Assembly (NCBI GenBank): GCA_902465155.1
Contig: CABQLY010000010.1
Span: forward strand, 1-64,000
Direction: 5' to 3'
DNA from: an uncultured Oscillospiraceae bacterium
Lineage (GTDB): Bacteria; Bacillota; Clostridia; Oscillospirales; Acutalibacteraceae
Length of the DNA stretch: 64,000 bases
Part shown: piece after piece, positions 8,128 through 17,517 of the stretch
Numbering within the stretch: the stretch's first letter is position 1
Layout: each line of letters begins with the position of its first letter
Translations under genes and position numbers: made by a program
Notes under the pieces: generated by a model
The model's input: the letters and a program-made list of their open reading frames with translations, nothing else
Told to the model about the DNA's origin: nothing
Databases searched by the model: none

Positions 8128-11100
8128 TTAAAACAGCGAAAGCTGGTTGGTATCCGGCAGGCCATCTAAAACGCCCATTTCATCTAACTGCGAAATAATG
8201 GTTTTAGAGGCGCCGGAGGCCACACGAAATTCCTCTTTTGAAAGAAATCCGCCCTTTTGCGCCGCCTCGTACAGCGCAATGGCTGCTTTGTCGCCAACGC
8301 CGGACATGGCGCCGAACGGCAGCCGCATTTTACCGTCCTCCGGCAGGTATTTAACGGCGTGCGATTTTTCTAAGCTAATAGGCAAAACTTCAATACCGCG
8401 CGCCATCATCTCGTTAAATATTTGCAGGTTGCCGTAAACATCCAGCTCTTTTTTTCCGGCCTCTTTGGTGCGTTCTTTTGCCTCAATTTCCCGCATTTTT
8501 CGGCGAACGGCGTCGTGCCCCGCCAAAATGGTGGGTACATCTACATCCTCCGGCCGGGCAGTAAAGTAGGCGCAGTAAAACGCCAGCGGGCGGTGTACCT
8601 TGTACCAGGCCAAACGTAGGGCCGAAATAACATAAGCAGCAGCGTGCGCTTTTGGGAACATGTATTTAATTTTGCGGCAGCTTTCAATGTACCATTCCGG
8701 CACATCATGGTCCCGCATATCCTGCTCCATGGCGGCCCAGTCCTCGGGCGAAATTTTGCCCTTGGCAATTAAGCCTTTACGCACCGTTTCGGTAATTTTA
8801 AAGGCGCGGCCTTCGTCCAACCCCATGTGAATAAGGTAAACCATAATATTATCACGCGTACCAATAACATTAGAAATGGTGCAAATGCCTTTATCAATTA
8901 AATCCTTGGCGTTGCCCAGCCAAACATCGGTCCCGTGCGAAAGGCCAGAAATTTGCAAAAGGTCCGAAAAGTTTTTCGGCTTGCAGTCCATAAGCATTTC
9001 GCGCACAAATTTTGTGCCAAACTCAGGCAAGCAAAAGGTGCCGTTTTTAGAGCCAATATCCTCTGGCTTTACCCCCAGCGCTTTGGTGGAGGTAAACAGG
9101 CTGTAAACCTCCGGGTCGCTCATTGAAATATCGGTTACCGGAATACCGGAATATTCCTCTAAATAACGGTAGGTTGTTGGCACCACATGGCCCAGCTCAT
9201 CTAATTTTAAAATGGTATCGTGAATAGAATGGAAGTCAAAATGCGTGGTAATAATATCGGAATTTACATCATCGGCCGGGTGCTGAATGGGGCAAAAATC
9301 GTATATTGTGTTGCTGCGCGGCACAACAACCATGCCGGCCGGGTGCTGCCCGGTTGTTTGCTTAATTTGGGCGGTTTCTACCAGCTTGGCCAAGCGGTTT
9401 AACTCGGCGCCGCTTAAAATAACCCCTTTTTTTTCGGCGTAGGCCTTAGCAAAGCCGTAGGCGGTTTTTTCAGCAATGGTAGAAATGGTACCGGCTTTAA
9501 AAACATTCTCCCGCCCGAAAAGCTGCTCGGTAAATTTTTGGGCGCTGCTTTGGTATTCGTCGGAAAAATTTAAGTCAATATCCGGAACCTTATCCCCCTT
9601 AAAGCCCAAAAAGGTTTCAAACGGAATATCGTGCCCGTTGCGGTTTAGCTCGGCGCCGCATTTTGGGCATTTTTTTTCGGGCAGGTCAAAGCCGGAGCCA
9701 ACCTCACCCTTTAAAAAGAACTCGTTATACCGGCACTTGGGGCAAACATAGTGCGGCGGCAGCGGATTAACCTCGGAAATGCCGGCCATGGTAGCAACAA
9801 AAGAGGAACCAACCGAACCACGGGAGCCAACTAAGTAGCCATGCGCCTCGCTGTCGGCCACCAGCTTTTGTGCGGTAACATACATAATGGAAAAGCCGTT
9901 GTTAATTATGGAGTTCAGCTCTTTTTTCAGCCGCTTTTCAACCACCTCGGGCAGCTCGTCACCGTAAAGCATGTGGGCGTTCTCCCAGCACAGGTTGCGC
10001 AGCAAATCGTCGGACCCTTCAATAACCGGGGGGTAGTTCCCCTCCGGCACGGGAATCACATCGTCATCGATCATATCGGCAATTTTGTTGGGGTTTTCAA
10101 TGACAAATTCTTTGGCTCGGTTTCCAAAATAATCAAAATCGGCCAACATCTCGTTCGTGGTTTTAAAGTACAGCGGGGCTTGGTTATCAAAATCATCAAA
10201 GCCTTGGCCGGCCATAATAATTTTGCGAATTACCTCGTCGCTCTTTTTTAAAAAGTGCACATCCCCGGTGGCAACAACCGGCTTGCCAAGCTCGTCGGCC
10301 AGCTCTACAACCTTGCGGTTAAAGTTTTGAATAACCTCTACACTGGTTACCTTTTTAAAGCGGTTTTTGGTTACCTCGCCCGTTTTTTCGTTCACCTTAT
10401 CGGGGTTTTTAGAGTTGCGAACCATAAACATATTATTGCCAACCGGCTGAATTTCAAGGTAATCGTAATAAGAGGCCAGCTCTAAAAGCTCCTCTTTCGG
10501 TTTTTCATCTACAATGGCTTTGTAAAGGTCCCCCTGCTCGCAAGCGCTGCCAATAATCAGCCCCTCGCGCAGCTCATCCAGCTTGGTGCGGCGTGTAATG
10601 GGGCGGCCCTTAAAGCAATTTAAGTGGGCGTCGGAAACAAGCTTGTACAAATTTTTTAGCCCAACCAAATTTTTAACCAAAATAATCATGTGGTTGCGCA
10701 GCTTACCGGCCTGTTTGGGGGTCATGTTTAAAATATCGTGCTTGGTGTCATCAACATAGTAGGCCTCTACCCCGTAAATCACCTTAATTTTGCCGCCTTT
10801 TTTGGCAATGGCCTTGGCTTCGCCCGCGGCCGAGGGGTAGGCCTGTACAACGCCGTGATCGGTAATTGCAACCGCCTTGTGCCCCCAATTGTAGGCCTGC
10901 CGCACAATAGAGGCGCCGGAGGAAACCGCGTCCTTAGCCGACATATTGGTGTGGCAGTGCAGCTCTACACGCTTTTGCTCGGCCTCGTCCTTTTCCTCGT
11001 ACTTTTGCAGCAGCGCCATGGCCTTTGGCTCTACAACATAATCTTTACGGTAATCGTCGTATTTATATTTGCCGTTCAGCAGTATGTAGGCGCCGTCGGC

Positions 11101-11997
11101 CAACGGGGCAAGCTGACCCATTTGGCTGGGGTCTACAAACATTTTAGCGTAAAGCGAATTGGTAAAATCGCTAAAGCAAAAGCTAACAATATTACTGTCG
11201 CCCCGCTTGGTTTTAATGGGTTTAATTTCAAAATCAAACACCTGGCCCCAGCAGGCAATATCAGCGTCATTGCCTGTAATATCAATCATTTTTTTGGTAG
11301 GCGGGGTTACACGCCGGCCAAAAAAGCACTGGGGGTCATCTAAATAAACAAAGCCGTTTTCGGGCCGGTCGGTACGGTTTTTGTTAAATTTAATTTCTAC
11401 CTTTTCGGCAGGCGGTTTTGGCGCCGGTGAATTTTTAGGGGCCGGCGGCTGCTCTGCCTCGGGCGGGGGCGGCGGTAAGGGAATATCCTCCGGCTCCGGC
11501 GGCTCGGGGTAATCAATGGCTACGGCCTCTAACTGGCCGGTAAATTCAACCGTAACAGCCAGCCCAAAACGCTCTTGCACTAAATTGGTAAACAGCTTTT
11601 GCGTCCCAATTTCGCACAGGGTTTTGTACCCGCCGTATTTTAAACAAATTTGCACCGAATTGCCCTGCAGGGTAAATTCTGCCCCGTTAAAATAGCCGTT
11701 AACTAAGGGGTTTTGGCGCCGAATTTCTTCTAAAATATCTTTACACGCAGCGCTATGAAAGCACTGGGGCAGAAAATGTGGGGTTACAGTTGCCGAATTA
11801 AGCCTAAGAGTGTGGCAAAGATTGTGCCGAAATGCGCTTAGCACTGCGTAAGGTATGTACTGCTCAAATGCCAAATCTGCCAAAATGGCGCGTTTTTCCT
11901 GCAATACGGTACAGCTTTTTACACTGCCGCCGGCAAGGCTGTTTAAAAGCTCCGGCGTTAAATATTGCCCAAAAATTGATTGAATACTTTCTGCCAT
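8128..11997 (-). CDS. polC: DNA polymerase III alpha subunit PolC, lacking the embedded exonuclease domain
   Basis: Replicative polymerase of 1289 aa, clearly shorter than the ~1430-1450 aa usual for PolC. Order of domains: N-terminal domain (1-150), proline-rich linker (163-198), OB-fold (240-335), PHP domain starting at RVELHCHTNMS (343-353), zinc ribbon (C752, C755, C777, C780), palm with catalytic PDIDLNFSDEYQ (D806, D808), and a C-terminal QLSLF clamp-binding motif. In ordinary PolC the PHP domain is interrupted after GVEA..VDD by a DnaQ-like 3'-5' exonuclease with DVETTG. Here GVEAYYVDD (409-417) is followed within ~20 residues by the PHP continuation VGLKNLYKLVSDAHL, so the exonuclease is absent. 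The reading frame is intact. It is the last gene of the pyrH operon, 7 nt after ispG, with GAGGAAA as ribosome-binding site. Confidence 0.97.
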   Translation of the reverse strand: MAESIQSIFGQYLTPELLNSLAGGSVKSCTVLQEKRAILADLAFEQYIPYAVLSAFRHNLCHTLRLNSATVTPHFLPQCFHSAACKDILEEIRRQNPLVNGYFNGAEFTLQGNSVQICLKYGGYKTLCEIGTQKLFTNLVQERFGLAVTVEFTGQLEAVAIDYPEPPEPEDIPLPPPPPEAEQPPAPKNSPAPKPPAEKVEIKFNKNRTDRPENGFVYLDDPQCFFGRRVTPPTKKMIDITGNDADIACWGQVFDFEIKPIKTKRGDSNIVSFCFSDFTNSLYAKMFVDPSQMGQLAPLADGAYILLNGKYKYDDYRKDYVVEPKAMALLQKYEEKDEAEQKRVELHCHTNMSAKDAVSSGASIVRQAYNWGHKAVAITDHGVVQAYPSAAGEAKAIAKKGGKIKVIYGVEAYYVDDTKHDILNMTPKQAGKLRNHMIILVKNLVGLKNLYKLVSDAHLNCFKGRPITRRTKLDELREGLIIGSACEQGDLYKAIVDEKPKEELLELASYYDYLEIQPVGNNMFMVRNSKNPDKVNEKTGEVTKNRFKKVTSVEVIQNFNRKVVELADELGKPVVATGDVHFLKKSDEVIRKIIMAGQGFDDFDNQAPLYFKTTNEMLADFDYFGNRAKEFVIENPNKIADMIDDDVIPVPEGNYPPVIEGSDDLLRNLCWENAHMLYGDELPEVVEKRLKKELNSIINNGFSIMYVTAQKLVADSEAHGYLVGSRGSVGSSFVATMAGISEVNPLPPHYVCPKCRYNEFFLKGEVGSGFDLPEKKCPKCGAELNRNGHDIPFETFLGFKGDKVPDIDLNFSDEYQSSAQKFTEQLFGRENVFKAGTISTIAEKTAYGFAKAYAEKKGVILSGAELNRLAKLVETAQIKQTTGQHPAGMVVVPRSNTIYDFCPIQHPADDVNSDIITTHFDFHSIHDTILKLDELGHVVPTTYRYLEEYSGIPVTDISMSDPEVYSLFTSTKALGVKPEDIGSKNGTFCLPEFGTKFVREMLMDCKPKNFSDLLQISGLSHGTDVWLGNAKDLIDKGICTISNVIGTRDNIMVYLIHMGLDEGRAFKITETVRKGLIAKGKISPEDWAAMEQDMRDHDVPEWYIESCRKIKYMFPKAHAAAYVISALRLAWYKVHRPLAFYCAYFTARPEDVDVPTILAGHDAVRRKMREIEAKERTKEAGKKELDVYGNLQIFNEMMARGIEVLPISLEKSHAVKYLPEDGKMRLPFGAMSGVGDKAAIALYEAAQKGGFLSKEEFRVASGASKTIISQLDEMGVLDGLPDTNQLSLF

Positions 11998-12004
11998 ATT
12001 TTCC

Positions 12005-13063
12005 TCACAGTTTTTCTATTTCTTGCAACAATGCCGGTAACAGCTCCGCCTCCGGCAATTTTTTAATAATTTTACCCTTTTTAAACAACAGCCCTTCGCC
12101 CTTGCCGCCGGCAATGCCTAAGTCGGCCTCTTTAGCCTCGCCCGGGCCGTTTACTACGCAGCCCATGATGGCAACGGTAAGGTTTTTGTTGCAGCCTGCC
12201 AAAAGCTGCTCGGCCCTTTGCGCCAAAGCAATTAGGTTAATAGAGGTTCGGCCGCAGGTTGGGCAGGAAACAAAGCGGATCCCGCCGGTTCTTAACCCCG
12301 CGGCTTTTAAAATATCCCGCGCGGCGGCAACCTCTTTTACCGGGTCGTCGGTTAGTGAAACACGAATGGTATCGCCCAATCCGCAAAGCAGCAGCCCGCC
12401 AATGCCAACGGCCGATTTTACCGTGCCCATGTGCGCGGTTCCGGCCTCGGTGACCCCCAAGTGCAGCGGGTAGCGGCACTGCTCGGCCGCCAAACGGTAG
12501 GCTTGGTACATGGTAGGAACATTGGACGCCTTAAGCGAAAGCACAATGTTTTCAAAATCAAACTGCTCTAACAGCCGGCTGTGGTACAGCCCGCTTTCTA
12601 CCAACGCCTGCGGGGTTGGCCCGCCGTGCTTTTGTAAAATAGCCTTTTCTACCGAGCCGGAATTTACCCCAATGCGAATGGGAATATTTTTTGCCCGGCA
12701 AGCGTCGGCTACGGCTTTAATGCGGCTGTTATCGCCAATATTTCCGGGATTAATGCGAATTTTATCTACCCCCGCGGCAACGCTTTCCAGCGCTAAACGG
12801 TAATCAAAATGAATATCGGCCACAATGGGTACCGAAACCGTTTGCTTTAATTTTTCAATCAGCGGTACGGTTTGCTTATCCGGCACCGAAACGCGAATAA
12901 CCTCGCACCCCTGCTGCTCCAAGGCTTTGGCCTGCTTTAAATTGGCGGCAAAATCGTGCGCGGGGCAGTTTAACATAGACTGTATTAAAACCGGGGCTCC
13001 CCCGCCCAGCTGAACCTTACTGCTCCCCAAAAAAACCGGATGTGTTTGACTTCTTGTAAACAT
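12005..13063 (-). CDS. ispG: 4-hydroxy-3-methylbut-2-en-1-yl diphosphate synthase
   Basis: Converts MEcPP to HMBPP in the MEP isoprenoid pathway, using a [4Fe-4S] cluster. It is 352 aa, the standard bacterial length. Cluster ligands are C267 and C270 (SCPTCGRT) and C302 (MGCVVNGPGEA), with E309 in the last motif. The N-terminal TIM barrel shows VADIHFDYRLAL and KIRINPGNIG. It sits between rseP and polC in the large minus-strand operon, with dxr of the same pathway two genes upstream. GGGGGA precedes the ATG. Confidence 0.96.
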   Translation of the reverse strand: MFTRSQTHPVFLGSSKVQLGGGAPVLIQSMLNCPAHDFAANLKQAKALEQQGCEVIRVSVPDKQTVPLIEKLKQTVSVPIVADIHFDYRLALESVAAGVDKIRINPGNIGDNSRIKAVADACRAKNIPIRIGVNSGSVEKAILQKHGGPTPQALVESGLYHSRLLEQFDFENIVLSLKASNVPTMYQAYRLAAEQCRYPLHLGVTEAGTAHMGTVKSAVGIGGLLLCGLGDTIRVSLTDDPVKEVAAARDILKAAGLRTGGIRFVSCPTCGRTSINLIALAQRAEQLLAGCNKNLTVAIMGCVVNGPGEAKEADLGIAGGKGEGLLFKKGKIIKKLPEAELLPALLQEIEKL

Positions 13064-13079
13064 AAACTTCCCCCGGAAA

Positions 13080-14129
13080 TTAAAAAATTAGGCTAAAAAT
13101 ATCTTTAAAAATAATAAGCACCATTAACGGCAGCAGCAGCGCCATGCCGGCCGCGTGCACCCATTTTTCGTACTTTTGCGGCACCGGGCGCCGAAACACC
13201 ATTTCAATAAAAATAAAAAACAGGCGGCCGCCGTCCAGCGCGGGCAAGGGCAGCAGGTTAAAAATGCCAAGGTTAATGGCAATAAGCGCAATAATTGAAA
13301 GCGCTGCCGAAAAATCTACCGAAACGGCCTGCCCAATTGTTGCCGTAACGCCAACCGGGCCCGAAACATCGCTTACACGGTAGCGCCCGCCAAACATATC
13401 TACCAGCGAAAAAACAACCATTCTTCCGTAAGAAATAGAGGTTTTAAACGTTTGACTTAAAAAGCTTTTCAGCGTTTTCTTTTGTCCTAAAAATTTAAAA
13501 TCCTGCTTAATAACATTGTAGCCCTGCAGCTCCTCGGTTTCAAAGGTAACACCCTTTAATTCAACCTTTTTGCCGTCCCGCAGCACGGTAAAATCAATTT
13601 TGCCGTCTTTCACGGCCGAAAAATTGTAACCAATATCGTAAGTGGTGTAAACCCGCCGGCCGTCTACGGTTAAAATTTCGTCCCCAACGCACAGGCCGGT
13701 TTGCTCACTGCTGGCGTTTTCGCTAAAAACGGCAACGGTGGTTGTGCCGTAGTAGCTTTGCCCGGCCAACACAATGCCAATAATAATAACGCCGGTAAGC
13801 AGGTTAAATACAGCGCCCATTAGCACAATAATAAACCGCCGCCAGGGCTTTTTGTTGCAAAAGGCTTTGGGGTCGGTGCTGGTTTCGTCCTCCCCCTCCA
13901 TGGCGCAGTAGCCGCCAATTGGCAGCAGGCGAACGCTGTAATCGGTCTCCCGCCCCTGCTTGTGAAACAGACGCGGGCCAAATCCAATGGCAAACTCGTT
14001 TACACGCACGCCCAAGGCCTTAGCGGCAATAAAGTGCCCAAACTCATGAATAAAAATTAAAAACAAAAACGCAAAAACCGCAACCAAATACGGCCCAACG
14101 ACTGCAAAAAAGTTCGCAATTGCCTGCAA
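13080..14129 (-). CDS. rseP: Site-2 intramembrane metalloprotease RseP (M50B)
   Basis: A polytopic zinc protease that cleaves substrates inside the membrane, such as anti-sigma factors, signal-peptide remnants or sporulation proteins. It is 349 aa. The first membrane helix carries HEFGH (H28, E29, H32); the last part has LPLPALDGG with D299 as third zinc ligand; a PDZ domain lies near residues 130-200. The start is a TTG at 14129, supported by AGGAG 9 nt upstream that lies in the end of dxr. There are 4 nt between dxr and this gene, so they are cotranscribed. Confidence 0.94.
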   Translation of the reverse strand: MQAIANFFAVVGPYLVAVFAFLFLIFIHEFGHFIAAKALGVRVNEFAIGFGPRLFHKQGRETDYSVRLLPIGGYCAMEGEDETSTDPKAFCNKKPWRRFIIVLMGAVFNLLTGVIIIGIVLAGQSYYGTTTVAVFSENASSEQTGLCVGDEILTVDGRRVYTTYDIGYNFSAVKDGKIDFTVLRDGKKVELKGVTFETEELQGYNVIKQDFKFLGQKKTLKSFLSQTFKTSISYGRMVVFSLVDMFGGRYRVSDVSGPVGVTATIGQAVSVDFSAALSIIALIAINLGIFNLLPLPALDGGRLFFIFIEMVFRRPVPQKYEKWVHAAGMALLLPLMVLIIFKDIFSLIF

Positions 14130-14133
14130 AAAA

Positions 14134-15273
14134 TCACACTCCTGCTACACGGTCGGCCAGCGCTCTGGCGGCGCTGTCTACCTCAAAAATACGCTGCACC
14201 GTAACGCTGCCGGAAAAATCGGCCGAAAGCGCAGCCGAAACAATTTCTCCAATTTGTAAAAAGCCAATTTTGCCCTGCAAAAACAGCTCTACTGCCCGCT
14301 CGTTTGCGCCGTTTACCGCCGCGGGGTACAAGCCGCCGCGCGCAATGGCCTGCTTACAAGCCGGCAGGCAAACAAAGGTTTCCTCATCCGGCTGTTCAAA
14401 GGTCATTTGCCCTACCTGTGTAAGCGAAAGCGGCTTAGCCGGGCAAGCAACCCGGTTGGGGTAGGTAAAGGCGTATTGAATGGGAATACGCATATCGGCG
14501 CTGCCAAGCTGGGCAATTACGGCGCCGTCGGGCAGCTCCACCGCCGAGTGAATAATGCTTTGCCGGTGCACCACAACCTGAATTTGCGCCGGCGAAACGC
14601 CGAACAAATGCACCGCCTCAATAACCTCTAAGCCCTTGTTCATTAGCGTGGCGCTATCGATTGAAATTTTTTTGCCCATGGCCCAATTAGGGTGCTTTAG
14701 CGCCATTTGCGGGGTCACGGTTTTTAAAAAGTCGCGTTTTTTGTTAAAAAACGGCCCGCCCGAGGCAGTTAAAATAATTTTGTAGGCGGTGCCCTGCGGC
14801 ACCCCCTGCAGTGACTGAAAAATAGCCGAATGTTCGCTATCTACCGGGTAAAGCTTTAGCCCCTTTTGTGCCACCGCCGGCATAACCAGCTCACCGCCCG
14901 TAACTAAAGATTCTTTATTAGCTAACGCCAGGCTGTTGCCCGCCGCAATAGCCGCTAAGGTTGGACGCAGGCCGGCAATGCCCACCACAGCGTTAAGCAC
15001 CCGGCTGCACGGCAAGGCGGCAGCCTGCTCTACTGCGGCGGCCCCGCCCAAAACTTTAATTTCGGTATCGGCCAGCTTTAGCTTTAAGGCCTTTGCGGCC
15101 CCCTCGCAAAATACGGCAACCAGCTGCGGGTTAAATTTTCGGGCCTGCTGCTCTAAAAGCTCCAGCCGTTCGCCCCCAGCAGCCAAAGCGCAAACACAGT
15201 AGCCTAATTTTTCGGCAACCTCTAAGGCCTGCACCCCAATAGAGCCGGTGCTGCCTAAAACAGAAATTTTCAT
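14134..15273 (-). CDS. dxr: 1-deoxy-D-xylulose 5-phosphate reductoisomerase
   Basis: Converts DXP to MEP with NADPH, the committed step of the MEP pathway. It is 379 aa. GSTGSIGVQAL (8-18) is the nucleotide-binding loop; VDSEHSAIFQ, SGGPFF and the flap around HPNWAMGKKISIDSATLMNK hold the metal and substrate ligands. It follows cdsA by 12 bp in the pyrH operon, supplying precursors for UppS in the same operon. Confidence 0.97.
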   Translation of the reverse strand: MKISVLGSTGSIGVQALEVAEKLGYCVCALAAGGERLELLEQQARKFNPQLVAVFCEGAAKALKLKLADTEIKVLGGAAAVEQAAALPCSRVLNAVVGIAGLRPTLAAIAAGNSLALANKESLVTGGELVMPAVAQKGLKLYPVDSEHSAIFQSLQGVPQGTAYKIILTASGGPFFNKKRDFLKTVTPQMALKHPNWAMGKKISIDSATLMNKGLEVIEAVHLFGVSPAQIQVVVHRQSIIHSAVELPDGAVIAQLGSADMRIPIQYAFTYPNRVACPAKPLSLTQVGQMTFEQPDEETFVCLPACKQAIARGGLYPAAVNGANERAVELFLQGKIGFLQIGEIVSAALSADFSGSVTVQRIFEVDSAARALADRVAGV

Positions 15274-15285
15274 TATCCTACACCT

Positions 15286-16104
15286 TTATTTTATAAGCTC
15301 AACGCAAGAAATATACAAATAAAATGCCGGAACGATCATCATAATACTATCAAACCGGTCCATAATTCCGCCGTGGCCGGGAATTAGGCTGCCGTAATCC
15401 TTAACGCCGCACTGGCGCTTAATTAACGAAGCCGAAAGATCCCCCAACACGCCCAGCAGCGTAAACACCGGGGCCGCGCAAAGCACCGCGGCAAAGTTCA
15501 CGGTGTAGTGCATGGCGTTGCTGTAAATAAGGCACACCACAAGCGCCCCCAAAAGGCCCCAAACAAGGCCGCCAAAAAAGCCCTCCCAGGTTTTTTTGGG
15601 GCTAATAACCGGGGCCATTTTGTGCTTACCGAAAAACACCCCGGTAAAGTAGGCGCCGGTATCGGCCACGGCCGAAAACATTAACACCAGCAAAATGTAA
15701 AACAGGCCGCCGTTACCGTGCTGCACCACCCTTACAAGGTAAGCCAAGGCGCCGGGCAGCAGCAGCGGAAAGGCAAGCGCGGCGGCCAAGGCGGTTATGG
15801 TAATCCTGCTGTGCCCTTTAAGGGCTAACGCAAAGGTTACAATTAGGTAAACGGTGTAAACCCCAAAAAGGGGCAGCTTAAGGTAGCCGCAAAGCACAAA
15901 AGGCACCACAGCGGCAAACAGCATTGCCGCCGCAATAAGGGGCTTATAGGCGGTTATTTTCGTATCAAACAGCATTTCGTAAACCGCTATTACACTAAGC
16001 GCCGCCGCCGCAACGCAAAGGCTAACGGGCACGCAAAATTGCAGCGCCAGCAAGCCGGCGGCAACGGCAATAACAACGGTTGCCGAAATTATTCTTGTTT
16101 TCAT
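15286..16104 (-). CDS. cdsA: Phosphatidate cytidylyltransferase
   Basis: Makes CDP-diacylglycerol from phosphatidate and CTP in the membrane. It is 272 aa with about eight hydrophobic segments. The C-terminal signature is clear: SPKKTWEGFFGG (near 166) and KRQCGVKDYGSLIPGHGG followed by MDRFDS, which supply the Mg-binding aspartates. GGAGG lies 7 nt before the ATG. Gap to uppS is 38 bp. Confidence 0.96.
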   Translation of the reverse strand: MKTRIISATVVIAVAAGLLALQFCVPVSLCVAAAALSVIAVYEMLFDTKITAYKPLIAAAMLFAAVVPFVLCGYLKLPLFGVYTVYLIVTFALALKGHSRITITALAAALAFPLLLPGALAYLVRVVQHGNGGLFYILLVLMFSAVADTGAYFTGVFFGKHKMAPVISPKKTWEGFFGGLVWGLLGALVVCLIYSNAMHYTVNFAAVLCAAPVFTLLGVLGDLSASLIKRQCGVKDYGSLIPGHGGIMDRFDSIMMIVPAFYLYISCVELIK

Positions 16105-16142
16105 GTTAAAACCTCCATTCAGCTAAGGCGCGGCAAAGCCGC

Positions 16143-16862
16143 TTAAACGCCGCCAAAACGGCGGTTGCGTTCGGCGTAGCTCTGCAAGGCTTTTTCTAAA
16201 TGGCGGGGTTTAAAATCCGGCCACAAAACATCCGAAAACCAAAGCTCGGCGTAGGCCGACTGCCAGGTTAAAAAGTTAGAAAGCCGCAGCTCGCCGCTGG
16301 GGCGAATAATAAGGTCCGGGTCCGGCTGGCCGGCCGTATCTAACAAATTTGAAAGGTATTGCTCGGTAAGCTCGCCGGGTACTACCGCGCCGCTTTGCAC
16401 CTGCTCGGCAGCTTTTTGTACGGCGCGAATAATTTCGTTTCGGCCGCCGTAGTTAATGGCAAGGTTTAACACCAAACCGGTAGCGTTTTTTGAAAGCTCC
16501 TCGGCGTTTTGCATAAGCTGCTGAATATCCTGCGGCAAACCCAAACGGTCGCCAATAAACCGCAGCACAATATTCTCTTTGGTAAAATTGGTAACATCCC
16601 GCAAGTAATCCCGCAGCAGGTTCATTAGCGCTTCAACCTCGGCGGCGGGGCGGTTCCAGTTCTCGGTAGAAAAGGCGTAAACGGTTAAATACCGAATTCC
16701 AATGCTGTTGCAGTAGCGGGCAATGGTTTTAAAATTTTTTGCCCCGGCACTGTGCCCTACCGAGCGCGGCAGCGCACGCTTTTTAGCCCAGCGGCCGTTG
16801 CCGTCCATAATAATAGCAATATGTTTTGGTAAAATTTTGTGTTCTGTTTTTTTAAAAAGCAT
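16143..16862 (-). CDS. uppS: Undecaprenyl diphosphate synthase
   Basis: cis-Prenyltransferase that builds the C55 lipid carrier for peptidoglycan and wall polymers. It is 239 aa. IIMDGNGRWAKKR (18-30) contains the catalytic Asp, VYAFSTENWNRP the substrate loop, and RPSGELRLSNFLTWQSAY with YAELWFSDVLWPDF the C-terminal family motifs. It uses isopentenyl units from the Dxr/IspG pathway encoded in the same operon. Confidence 0.97.
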   Translation of the reverse strand: MLFKKTEHKILPKHIAIIMDGNGRWAKKRALPRSVGHSAGAKNFKTIARYCNSIGIRYLTVYAFSTENWNRPAAEVEALMNLLRDYLRDVTNFTKENIVLRFIGDRLGLPQDIQQLMQNAEELSKNATGLVLNLAINYGGRNEIIRAVQKAAEQVQSGAVVPGELTEQYLSNLLDTAGQPDPDLIIRPSGELRLSNFLTWQSAYAELWFSDVLWPDFKPRHLEKALQSYAERNRRFGGV

Positions 16863-16884
16863 ATCATCCCGCCCTAATGTTCAA

Positions 16885-16917
16885 AGAAAGCAGCAGGAAA
16901 AATAGTTTTCCCGCTGC
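16885..16917 (-). terminator. Weak hairpin between frr and uppS
   Basis: The minus strand folds into a 12-bp stem with one G-U pair (16890-16901 with 16906-16917), then TTTCTTTG. The T-run is broken, so partial termination or mRNA processing inside the operon is more likely than a full stop. Confidence 0.4.
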
Positions 16918-16941
16918 ATTTTGGGTGCCGTTTGCGGCAAT

Positions 16942-17496
16942 TTAAATAGAAAGAATTTCTTTTTCCTTGGCCTCGGTCAGCTCGTCGGCCTCTTTGCAGA
17001 ATTTATCGGTCAAGGTTTGAATTTTCTTTTCGGCGTTTGCTAAATCGTCCTCGGTAATTTCGTTGTTTTTCTTTTTAGCTTTAGCTTTTTCCATAGCGTC
17101 ACGGCGAATGGAGCGGAGAGCCACTTTCGCGTCCTCCCCCATTTTTTTAACATCGCGGGTTAGGTCGCGGCGGCGCTCCTCGGTTAAGGCCGGAAAAACA
17201 AGGCGAATTACTTTACCGTCGTTTTGCGGGTTAATGCCTAAATCGGAGGTTTGAATGGCTTTTTCAATAGCTTTTAGGGTAGTGGCGTCCCACGGTTGAA
17301 TAAGCAGCATACGCCCCTCGGGCACAGAAATTGCCGCCATTTGGTTAATGGGCGTAGGGGTGCCGTAATAATCAACGGTAATTCTATCTAACACCGAAGG
17401 GTTGGCGCGCCCGGCGCGAACCGCAGAAAAATCGCGGTCCAGCGCGTTCATGGTCTTGTTCATTTTTTCCTCGGCTAATTTTAAAATTTCGGTCAT
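16942..17496 (-). CDS. frr: Ribosome recycling factor
   Basis: Splits post-termination ribosomes together with EF-G. At 184 aa it matches the family length (~185). Typical segments: MNKTMNALDRDFSAVRAGRA, TPINQMAAISVPEGR, and AKVALRSIRRDAMEKAKAKK. I start at the ATG at 17496; an in-frame TTG at 17511 overlaps the strong GGAGGT site that serves 17496. It follows pyrH closely, the standard Firmicutes arrangement. Confidence 0.97.
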   Translation of the reverse strand: MTEILKLAEEKMNKTMNALDRDFSAVRAGRANPSVLDRITVDYYGTPTPINQMAAISVPEGRMLLIQPWDATTLKAIEKAIQTSDLGINPQNDGKVIRLVFPALTEERRRDLTRDVKKMGEDAKVALRSIRRDAMEKAKAKKKNNEITEDDLANAEKKIQTLTDKFCKEADELTEAKEKEILSI

Positions 17497-17517
17497 TCCG
17501 GTTACCTCCAAAACAAA

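Noticed and set aside
9841..12473. Several long plus-strand open frames opposite polC and ispG (up to 213 codons)
   Set aside because: They lie antisense to highly conserved genes, have no ribosome-binding sites and encode low-complexity, compositionally odd peptides.
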